DNA from: an uncultured Acidobacteriota bacterium
GTDB lineage: Bacteria > Acidobacteriota > Blastocatellia > RBC074
NCBI GenBank assembly: GCA_937967285.1
Contig: CALBSU010000270.1
Coordinates: forward strand, 1-7,328
Reading direction: 5' to 3'
DNA length: 7,328 bases
The notes under the pieces were generated by a model, which searched no databases, was not told the DNA's origin, and saw only the letters and a list, made by a program, of their open reading frames with translations. Each line of letters starts with the position of its first letter. Within the stretch, counting starts at the first letter, position 1. Below are positions 1-5,175 of the stretch, piece after piece. Both the position numbers and the translations under genes were made by a program.

Positions 1-1
1 C

Positions 2-271
2 TTCGCGAGAGTCAGCGGTTTCAACAACATCGAATCGCTGAGAGTGGGCGTGGGAATGGTTTCTCGCGGCGAGGTGGGACTGATCGTCGCTGGCGTGGGT
101 CTCGCCAACCGGGTCATCGATCAGAATGTCTTCTCGATCATGGTGATCATGGTTCTGGTGACCACGATGATCACGCCGCTGATGCTCCGCTATGTCTTTC
201 CACGAGCGGAGGAGGTCTACGTCCCCGACGTCTACGAAGCCATCGCTTCGCTGCAGGACAAGGATGACTGA
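2..271 (+). CDS. Cation:proton antiporter, CPA2/Kef-like (C-terminal end only)
   Basis: The reading frame is open from base 2 to the TGA at 269-271, and the 5' part lies outside the window, so only the last 89 residues are visible. The stretch GVGMVSRGEVGLIVAGVGLA is the hallmark of the penultimate transmembrane region of CPA2 Na+/H+ or K+/H+ antiporters (Kef/NapA type), which usually reads GMxxRGEVGL. It is followed by a last hydrophobic helix of about 20 residues (VFSIMVIMVLVTTMITPLML) and a short acidic tail. The family exchanges a monovalent cation for protons across the inner membrane; the ion cannot be told from this fragment. The ATG at base 44 is internal, since conserved-looking coding sequence precedes it. 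No TrkA-N nucleotide-binding domain follows, so this copy ends soon after the membrane domain. The family call is confident; the exact subfamily is not. Confidence 0.85.
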   Translation, partial: FARVSGFNNIESLRVGVGMVSRGEVGLIVAGVGLANRVIDQNVFSIMVIMVLVTTMITPLMLRYVFPRAEEVYVPDVYEAIASLQDKDD

Positions 272-274
272 TCT

Positions 275-308
275 GATCGAGGGCCGATTGAACGGCCCTC
301 GATCTTTT
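275..308 (+). terminator. Intrinsic terminator of the antiporter gene
   Basis: A perfect 12-bp GC-rich stem (275-286 pairing with 293-304) closes a 6-base loop (ATTGAA) and is followed directly by TTTT at 305-308. It begins three bases after the antiporter stop codon. Read on the minus strand there is no T run after the stem, so it is a poor terminator for the converging propeller gene. Confidence 0.93.
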
Positions 309-328
309 CACGAATCGTCGCGTCGGGT

Positions 329-376
329 AATCAGGGTTTACTGCCTGACGTCGTAAGCCGTCAGAATCCCCTGATT
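329..376 (-). repeat. Nested inverted repeat over the propeller stop codon
   Basis: An 8-bp inverted repeat (AATCAGGG at 329-336, CCCTGATT at 369-376) encloses a 6-bp one (CTGACG at 345-350, CGTCAG at 359-364) and spans the end of the propeller gene, whose stop is at 338-340. No T run follows on the minus strand, so it is not a standard terminator. It might act as a 3'-end stabilising structure or be chance. Confidence 0.25.
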
Positions 377-1573
377 TCTGATGTAGAGCCTTCCGCCGGC
401 CACGACCGGGTGAGCCCAGCTCGGACGGCCCTGGTCCTGAACGGTAAAGCGGCCTTTTTCGTTGTAGCCGGACGGCGTGGCTTCGGCCAGCGCGACGCTG
501 TTGTTTTCGCCGAACAGGTAGAGCATGCCGTCGGCATAGGTGAGCGAGCCCTTGCCCACGCTCCGTGCGCTCCACATCTTCTTGCCGGTGGCGAACTCCA
601 GACAGGTCAGGATCGAGTTCGAGAACCCGTAGAGATAACCGTTGACGAGTACCACGCCGCCGTGATGGTTCATCATATCGCGCGTGAAGTAGACCTCTCG
701 CGCCTGGACCTCGCCGCCGCGGGCCGTGAGATCGAGCAGAACCGCGCCCGTATCGTAAGCCGAGGAGAAGAAGACCTTGTTGTTGTGGAAGACCGGCGTC
801 GTGCAGTTGGCGGTCCGGTTGGCGGCCTTCGTGTGACGCCACATCACTTTTCCGTCGCTCGCCCGGACTCCGACCGCGGCGGAAGAGGTGAAGTTCATGA
901 TCGTCCTGACGCCGCCGACATCCTCGATGATGCACGACGAATAGCCCGCCTCATCGCTCAGCTCTTTGGCCGCCCAGACGGTCTTGCCGCTCATCTTGTC
1001 GAGCGCCACGATACCCGCGCCGTTTCCGCCCGGCGAGACGATCACCCGGTTGCCGTCGATCAGCGGAGACTCGCTGATCAGCCACTTGGGATTGTCGCCG
1101 CCGAAGTCTCTCAGGATGTTCCGGCTCCAGATTCTCGAACCGTCCTTCGCCCTCAGACAGGCCAGATCGCCGTTCTCAGTCAGCACATAGATCCTGTCGC
1201 CGTCTATGGTCGGAGTCGAGCGCGGCCCGTTGCCGCGTCCCTCGTCGACCTTCGGTCCGAGAGAGGCCGTCCAGACGGTCTTGCCGTCAGCCCTGTTCAG
1301 ACTGTAGACGACGCTCGCGCTCCGGGTCGTGCCCTGAACGAATATCCGCTCTCCCTGAATCGACAGCGATCCGTACCCTTCGCCCAGATTCGATATCGAC
1401 CATACCTGCTTCGGCCCTGCCGCCGGCCATTGCTTGAGCAGACCTTTTTCGGCCGATATCCCGTCTCTTTCAGGCCCCCTCCACTGCGGCCAGTCGTTCG
1501 TGACCGGCGCCCCCGTCATCATCGAACTTAAAGCGACCAAAATCACTATTGCCGTTACTCTGTGATATTTCAT
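338..1573 (-). CDS. Secreted PQQ-like beta-propeller repeat protein
   Basis: This 411-residue protein starts with a signal peptide (basic MKYHR, hydrophobic core about 8-20, likely cleavage near residue 22). The mature N-terminus carries the WPQWRGPERDGIS motif (28-40) seen in secreted PQQ-like propellers of Acidobacteria and Planctomycetes. Blade motifs of the GKxxW type recur five times: ADGKTVW (95-101), KDGSRIW (143-149), MSGKTVW (194-200), SDGKVMW (239-245) and ATGKKMW (328-334), as expected for a BamB/quinoprotein-dehydrogenase-like propeller. It ends GGRLYIRNQGILTAYDVRQ, a normal last blade. The fold is clear; the function is not. Nothing shows PQQ binding or enzyme activity, and it may be a binding scaffold outside the cytoplasm. 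The start is the ATG at 1571-1573, preceded by a strong Shine-Dalgarno GGGAGGAG 11 bases upstream, slightly far. It is monocistronic here and has no obvious intrinsic terminator. Confidence 0.88.
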   Translation of the reverse strand: MKYHRVTAIVILVALSSMMTGAPVTNDWPQWRGPERDGISAEKGLLKQWPAAGPKQVWSISNLGEGYGSLSIQGERIFVQGTTRSASVVYSLNRADGKTVWTASLGPKVDEGRGNGPRSTPTIDGDRIYVLTENGDLACLRAKDGSRIWSRNILRDFGGDNPKWLISESPLIDGNRVIVSPGGNGAGIVALDKMSGKTVWAAKELSDEAGYSSCIIEDVGGVRTIMNFTSSAAVGVRASDGKVMWRHTKAANRTANCTTPVFHNNKVFFSSAYDTGAVLLDLTARGGEVQAREVYFTRDMMNHHGGVVLVNGYLYGFSNSILTCLEFATGKKMWSARSVGKGSLTYADGMLYLFGENNSVALAEATPSGYNEKGRFTVQDQGRPSWAHPVVAGGRLYIRNQGILTAYDVRQ

Positions 1574-1725
1574 CTGATTTCATTCTCCTCCCGCCGGTCT
1601 GTTTCCCGGCTTTCTCAATGGGATCATTTTCTATCGGAAGTGACCGATCCTCTGCTGCTTTTCCGGTATGGCTCTGATCATACATCATCGCTATCGGACT
1701 GAACCAACTGAAGCGCCTTCGTTCG

Positions 1726-1866
1726 ATCAGGAAAAATCACTCAGAACAAGCCTTAACAGCCTGATTACAAGTCGCTTGACCATTTCCAATCATCAGGAAA
1801 GATTAATTAGAAAAATGGTCCTGATCGGCATTTTCTGTGGTTATAATAGCAGTTGAAATCATCAGG
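1726..1866. promoter_or_regulatory. Cluster of five alternating ATCAGG / CCTGAT sites (possible operator array)
   Basis: The hexamer ATCAGG occurs at 1726-1731, 1792-1797 and 1861-1866, and its reverse complement CCTGAT at 1760-1765 and 1820-1825. Orientation therefore alternates + - + - +, with start-to-start steps of 34, 32, 28 and 41 bases, near three to four helical turns. The third and fifth copies extend to a 10-base direct repeat, AATCATCAGG (1788-1797 and 1857-1866). The third and fourth copies form a 7-bp inverted repeat (ATCAGGA/TCCTGAT), and an overlapping 8-bp one exists (GACCATTT 1778-1785, AAATGGTC 1813-1820). The cluster lies between the divergent propeller and protease genes and overlaps a TATAAT box. 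A regulator binding here is an inference from arrangement only; the protein is unknown. Confidence 0.4.
1842..1847 (+). promoter_or_regulatory. Perfect TATAAT -10 box candidate upstream of the M48 gene
   Basis: TATAAT matches the sigma-70 -10 consensus exactly and sits in the AT-richest part of the intergenic region. The -35 region 17 bases upstream (TCCTGA, 1819-1824) is poor and overlaps the fourth ATCAGG-type site, so an activator or repressor could act here. Transcription would start near 1854 and give a leader of about 220 bases before the protease start codon. Confidence 0.4.
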
Positions 1867-1914
1867 TCGGCATACAAAACGTGCATATCACGCTGTCCGG
1901 CTTGAATCGAGTGT

Positions 1915-1945
1915 TTGAAAGGCATAAGCTGTCTGTCTATTTAAT
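1915..1945 (+). promoter_or_regulatory. Second promoter candidate for the M48 gene
   Basis: TTGAAA (1915-1920) matches the -35 consensus at five of six positions. TTTAAT (1940-1945) matches the -10 at five of six, but with a 19-base spacer; TATTTA at 1938-1943 gives a 17-base spacer with a weaker match. It would give a leader of about 120 bases. It is an alternative or addition to the TATAAT box upstream. Confidence 0.3.
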
Positions 1946-2060
1946 TGAGCGTGAAGCAACGCAGCGACCGCTCGAGAGGCAGGTATGGGATACAGCGTGG
2001 CGGTCGTAGTAACGGCGATTCCGGCAGGATCGATGCGACAGCCGGTTTGGGTAGTATGGT

Positions 2061-2067
2061 AAGGAGA
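2061..2067 (+). promoter_or_regulatory. Ribosome binding site fixing the M48 start
   Basis: AAGGAGA lies 6 bases before the ATG at 2074. This strong site decides between that ATG and a longer in-frame extension from a TTG at 1945, which lacks a comparable site and would put 43 Arg/Gly-rich residues in front of the signal peptide. Confidence 0.85.
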
Positions 2068-2073
2068 TTGGCA

Positions 2074-3144
2074 ATGAAATCATCCGCTCGGCATTCTCTA
2101 TACGCATTGATCTGTCTGGTCTTCGCGATCTCGCCGGCAATGGCGCAGTCATCGGCGAGCAGCAGTCAGCTTTCGGAGAAGGAAAATCCTGAGCTGATCG
2201 GCAAACGGGATATCAATAAACTTCAGATCAACTTCTACAGTTACGACAAGGAAGTCGCAATCGGCCGCCAGTTCTCGCAGGAAGTGGACAGGTCCGCGAA
2301 GCTGGTCGAGGATCCGATCATCGTCGAATACATCAACAAGGTCGGACAGAATCTGGTACTCCATTCCGATGCCAAGGTTCCCTTCACGATCAAGGTGATC
2401 GACGCCGACGAGATCAATGCGTTCGCGCTGCCGGGCGGATTTTTCTACGTCAACAAGGGGCTGATCCTGGCAGCTGACAACGAGGCCGAACTGGCCGGGC
2501 CGATGGCGCACGAAATCGCTCATGTTGCTGCGCGGCACGGCGTCGAACAGGCATCGAAGGGTCAGATCGTCAACTGGGGTTCCCTGCCTCTGATCTTCCT
2601 TGGCGGCTGGGGCGGCTTCGCTGCCCGGACGGCGGCATCGCTTGCGATCCCGGTCGGTTTCCTGAAGTTCACGCGCGGCGCCGAGTATGAAGCGGACATG
2701 CTCGGAGTGCAGTATCTCTGGGCGACAGGCTATGACCCGCACGCGATGGCCACATTCTTCGAAAAGCTGCAGGCTCAGGAGAAGAAGAAACCCGGAACGA
2801 TGTCGAAGATCTTCAGCACACATCCGATGGTTGGCGACCGGATCGATAAGGTCAACAGCCTGATTGCGAAGTTTCCGGAGCGGAGCGAATACACGATCAA
2901 TACATCCGAGTTCCAGCAGGTCAAGAACCGGCTGATCTCGATGACCAACACACGCTCGATCACCGGTCGCGGCGGAGCCGCCGGCGATGCGGACTCGAAA
3001 CGCCCGACGCTCAAGCGGAGGCAGCCCGGATCGCCCGAGGGGACGGATGCCGGCGACCCCGATGCCGAGAAGGCTCCGACGGAGCGCCCGACACTGCGTC
3101 GCAAGAACGGCGAGTCGTCCTCGACCAAACCTCCCCAGCCCTGA
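2074..3144 (+). CDS. Exported M48-family zinc metalloprotease
   Basis: The 356-residue product begins with a clear signal peptide (MKSSAR, hydrophobic core 8-20, likely cleavage AMA|QS after residue 24). The peptidase M48 domain spans roughly 55-275. The zinc-binding HEIAH is at 146-150; E147 is the expected catalytic base and H146/H150 are ligands. The third ligand is likely E204 in the ExxAD element (EYEAD, 204-208). The THPxxxxRI signature (STHPMVGDRI, 248-257) is also present. Such proteins (BepA/LoiP-like) are periplasmic or membrane-associated proteases often linked to envelope protein quality control; the substrate here is unknown. There is no TPR domain after the protease domain. Instead there is a low-complexity tail (about 295-356) with two copies of RPTL(K/R)R(R/K) at 310-316 and 338-344 separated by an acidic Pro/Gly/Asp linker. 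The gene stands alone with its own terminator. The family call is certain; the biological role is not. Confidence 0.92.
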   Translation: MKSSARHSLYALICLVFAISPAMAQSSASSSQLSEKENPELIGKRDINKLQINFYSYDKEVAIGRQFSQEVDRSAKLVEDPIIVEYINKVGQNLVLHSDAKVPFTIKVIDADEINAFALPGGFFYVNKGLILAADNEAELAGPMAHEIAHVAARHGVEQASKGQIVNWGSLPLIFLGGWGGFAARTAASLAIPVGFLKFTRGAEYEADMLGVQYLWATGYDPHAMATFFEKLQAQEKKKPGTMSKIFSTHPMVGDRIDKVNSLIAKFPERSEYTINTSEFQQVKNRLISMTNTRSITGRGGAAGDADSKRPTLKRRQPGSPEGTDAGDPDAEKAPTERPTLRRKNGESSSTKPPQP

Positions 3145-3168
3145 GCGGGGTTTACAATCGGATAATTC

Positions 3169-3208
3169 AGAGAGGCAGGACCTTAACCGGTTCTGCCTTT
3201 CTCTTTTT
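3169..3208 (+). terminator. Intrinsic terminator of the M48 protease gene
   Basis: A 14-bp stem (3169-3182 with 3189-3202, including two G-U pairs) closes the 6-base loop TTAACC and is followed by CTTTTT at 3203-3208. It begins 25 bases after the protease stop codon and separates that gene from the operon downstream. Confidence 0.88.
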
Positions 3209-3580
3209 CTGGTCGCTGAGGGGTTCCGGGGCAGTATGTCTTCAGTTTCCGACCCGGCAGTCTTTTTCACCCGGACGATGATTGTGGATTGAAATTATCA
3301 TCGCCCTGAGTGTAACATTCATTCGCTGCGGGGAAACAGATCTTCCAAGACCGTCAAAATACAAGTCCTGCTGACTACATATTAAGAACGATTGACAGGG
3401 TAAGCCAAAGCCGGTCCCGGGCAGTGGAGCGGCGCCGGACGAAAAATATAAGTCGCGGTGAATGTGGCGATAATTTGCCGGTAGCCAGAAACAGACAAGG
3501 GGCGCCTGTCTTTATTCTGATGGCGAAATCCGGACCATCCTCAAGGTCCGATTACGCGACCGATCCCACGGACGAAAACA
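3209..3580 (+). other. Non-coding leader and promoter region of the zinc-ribbon operon
   Basis: These 372 bases hold no convincing gene. An open frame from 3424 to 3678 gives an 84-residue product with no recognisable features that runs into the zinc-ribbon gene in another frame, so I treat it as chance. The region must contain the operon promoter, but I find no good -35/-10 pair: TTGACA at 3392-3397 has no matching -10, and TATAAG (3447-3452) and GATAAT (3469-3474) have no matching -35. A 10-base direct repeat, CGGACGAAAA, occurs at 3436-3445 and again at 3569-3578 immediately before the start codon. Confidence 0.5.
3493..3573 (+). promoter_or_regulatory. Leader hairpins with alternative pairing before the zinc-ribbon gene
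   Basis: A first hairpin (AGACA 3493-3497 plus GG 3499-3500 pairing with CCTGTCT 3505-3511, one bulged A, GGCG loop) is followed by TTATT. A second (CGGACC 3531-3536 with GGTCCG 3545-3550, 8-base loop) lies 30 bases before the ATG. The right arm of the second can instead pair with CGGAC at 3569-3573, which contains the only Shine-Dalgarno-like bases (GGA at 3570-3572). The two states exclude each other, as in an attenuator or translational switch. The stems are short and chance is possible. Confidence 0.25.
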
Positions 3581-4582
3581 ATGTTAGCCGATATCGTAAA
3601 AATTCACTGTCTCAGACATCGTGTCAACTTCCCCATGTCGAGGACCAGCAATGTGGTGGTCTGCAAGGAGGGATCTGAAGAGCATGTTCTGAGCGACAAC
3701 TTCCCTCACAGCGGCAAGTGGATATACTGCTGCAACTGCCAGACCTTCATAGCCTGGAACGCCGAAGATCAGGGGATATCTGTCAGGGAATGTCCTTTCT
3801 GCCTGAGCTCGCTCAATCCAAGGATGTACGCCTGCGACAACTGCGCGGTGACCATGCTGGATTTCGACGATCAGACGCTGAGGAAGCATCACACCGTGCT
3901 CTCCTGGGGCATGCCCCAGCCGGCCTGCCCGGGATGCCATCGGTTCCCTCAGTCCACGCCGCGAGTCCATTTCTGCAAGGCGATGGGTTGCAATCTTTCG
4001 ACGGCGCGTGACCGATGTCCGTACTGCAATCTGAACACAGATGAGATGGCCGAATCGAGCGCGGTTAAAACACGAGGGCTGGTCCGATCCACAGTCGCCG
4101 AAACACGCGGCAGGGATCCCGAGGAGCACTCCGCGGGAAGCTCGTCGACGCGCGAGTTACGGCAGCAGACGACCGGGGAGAGTTCCATCTCCGAACCTGA
4201 ACGCCCGACCAACAACAATCATCCGCCTGAGACCGTCAGGACTGGAGCTCCAGTGATCGAGGTTGAGAAGGCTCTGGCGCTCGCCGAGGAAGAGGCCCGC
4301 GCGCGCGCCGCGGCCGAGGCGAGGGCCAAAGAGGCAGAAGCCAAACGTCTGGAAGCGATCCGCGCGGCCGAATACGAAGCTGAGATGCGCGCCGCCGCTG
4401 AAAGCAAGGCGCGAGAGATGGCCGGCATTTACACCAGCCGGCTCTCCCAAATCGAGGAGGAGTCGGGCCAGTCCGGCACACAGGACCGGGTTTCGATCGC
4501 ACTCTATGCAGCTATTGCAACCTTCCTCCTGCTGGCGCTGATCATGCTGATCTACACCATGGTCAGCCTCTACAATCCGTAA
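3581..4582 (+). CDS. Multi-zinc-ribbon protein with coiled coil and C-terminal membrane anchor
   Basis: This 333-residue protein has no assigned function. The N-terminal 150 residues hold a series of metal-ligand pairs: C10xxH13 with C28 and H35; CCNC (50-53) with C71xxC74; C85xxC88 with C116xxC119; and C132xxxxC137 with C146xxC149. This suggests three to four zinc-ribbon or finger units. A hydrophilic Ser/Thr/Glu linker (about 155-225) follows. Next is an Ala/Glu/Arg-rich stretch (226-296) expected to be a coiled coil or long single helix, then one transmembrane helix (about 306-328) five residues from the end. With no signal peptide, the zinc domain should face the cytoplasm, as in a tail-anchored protein. 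The ATG at 3581 has only a weak ribosome site (GGA 8 bases upstream). It is preferred over the ATG at 3635 because the latter would lose C10 and H13. It is the first gene of a probable three-gene operon. Similar cysteine-rich proteins occur, to my recollection, in Blastocatellia, uncharacterised. Confidence 0.85.
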   Translation: MLADIVKIHCLRHRVNFPMSRTSNVVVCKEGSEEHVLSDNFPHSGKWIYCCNCQTFIAWNAEDQGISVRECPFCLSSLNPRMYACDNCAVTMLDFDDQTLRKHHTVLSWGMPQPACPGCHRFPQSTPRVHFCKAMGCNLSTARDRCPYCNLNTDEMAESSAVKTRGLVRSTVAETRGRDPEEHSAGSSSTRELRQQTTGESSISEPERPTNNNHPPETVRTGAPVIEVEKALALAEEEARARAAAEARAKEAEAKRLEAIRAAEYEAEMRAAAESKAREMAGIYTSRLSQIEEESGQSGTQDRVSIALYAAIATFLLLALIMLIYTMVSLYNP

Positions 4583-4590
4583 AAAACTGT

Positions 4591-4611
4591 GCCGGAGCCC
4601 CGCGGTCCGGC
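4591..4611 (+). promoter_or_regulatory. Small hairpin between the first and second operon genes
   Basis: GCCGGA (4591-4596) and TCCGGC (4606-4611) form a 6-bp stem with a 9-base loop in the 38-base gap. There is no T run, so it is not a terminator. The only GGAG in the gap (4594-4597) overlaps this stem and is too far from the next start to serve as a normal ribosome site. It may affect translation or mRNA processing. Confidence 0.25.
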
Positions 4612-4620
4612 CACGAAACG

Positions 4621-5139
4621 ATGATGATGAGACGAAAGAGTAATCCGACAAACCATGGTTCCTTCATCAGCCTGGCGCTGATAATGATGACATTCATGGC
4701 TCTGGCGCCGTGCGCATTTGCATATCAGCAGCAGTCGCCGTCCCGTCCCCAGAGACAATCCGGGCTGACGCCTGAAAAGAAGCGGTCGCTTTCGAATTAC
4801 GGGCCGGAGGACGTCTTCCCGGGCGAAACTTCAGACAGACAGCAGCAGGATCGGACGCCCCAGAGACAGACCCAGAGCAGACGTCCGTCGAGAAACGCGG
4901 CATCGGCTCCGACTCCGGCGCCGACTGCCACGCCGCTGCCGGTTCTGTCCTCGACTCCGGATCCCAGTCCAACAGTCCAATTGCCCGCCGGACAAACCCG
5001 GACGGACAGCCTGCCCGCTGCCCAGGCTCCGCCGGACTGGCTGCTGCCGATTCTGGGAGTATTGACGCTGCTGGTTCTGACAGCTCTGCTGTACACCGTC
5101 TACAAACTGTACGAGAAACTGCGCCGGAGCAGCAGATAA
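4621..5139 (+). CDS. Exported Gln/Pro-rich protein with one C-terminal transmembrane helix
   Basis: The product, 172 residues at most, is not one I can assign to a named family. A signal peptide (basic MMMRRK, hydrophobic core about 14-33, likely cleavage AFA|YQ after residue 34) is followed by a Gln/Arg/Ser-rich segment. This contains LTPEKKRSLSNYGPEDVFPG (49-68), the only part that looks conserved or folded. A Pro/Thr/Ala-rich linker (about 92-138) leads to one strong transmembrane helix (about 140-161) and a basic tail (YKLYEKLRRSSR). The predicted topology is a periplasmic N-terminal region and a short cytoplasmic tail. Three ATG codons in a row (4621, 4624, 4627) leave the exact start open, and no good Shine-Dalgarno precedes them, so coupling to the upstream gene 38 bases away is plausible. 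A bridging or scaffolding role with its neighbours is inference. The C-terminus is not a recognisable LPXTG or PEP-CTERM sorting signal. Confidence 0.8.
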   Translation: MMMRRKSNPTNHGSFISLALIMMTFMALAPCAFAYQQQSPSRPQRQSGLTPEKKRSLSNYGPEDVFPGETSDRQQQDRTPQRQTQSRRPSRNAASAPTPAPTATPLPVLSSTPDPSPTVQLPAGQTRTDSLPAAQAPPDWLLPILGVLTLLVLTALLYTVYKLYEKLRRSSR

Positions 5140-5175
5140 CCCGGAGCTGCATCGATCCAAATATCCAGGAAAACC

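Noticed and set aside
410..1531. Long open frame of 373 residues on the plus strand opposite the propeller gene
   Set aside because: It is rich in Arg, Asp and Val with no domain or ribosome site and lies wholly antisense to a gene with a signal peptide and clear repeats; it is a shadow of that gene.
1668..1856. 62-residue open frame in the divergent intergenic region
   Set aside because: No ribosome site or recognisable features, and it covers the ATCAGG cluster and the TATAAT box, which better explain the region.
1965..2006. CGACCGC / GCGGTCG inverted repeat in the M48 leader as a riboswitch
   Set aside because: Only a 7-bp stem with a 28-base loop and no resemblance to a known riboswitch class; likely chance.
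2149..3270. Long open frame of 373 residues on the minus strand opposite the M48 gene
   Set aside because: No recognisable motif, and it would read through the protease's terminator; the sense strand encodes an intact protease with all zinc ligands.
3392..3397. TTGACA as a -35 box for the zinc-ribbon operon
   Set aside because: The sequence 16-18 bases downstream is GC-rich with no resemblance to a -10 box.
3424..3678. 84-residue open frame in the operon leader
   Set aside because: No ribosome site, no signal or domain, and it overlaps the first 98 bases of the zinc-ribbon gene in another frame.
4981..5139. LPAGQT and the C-terminal helix plus basic tail of the Pro-rich protein as a sortase or exosortase sorting signal
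   Set aside because: LPAGQT does not match LPXTG and lies about 20 residues before the helix; no PEP-type motif precedes the helix. A plain membrane anchor is simpler.
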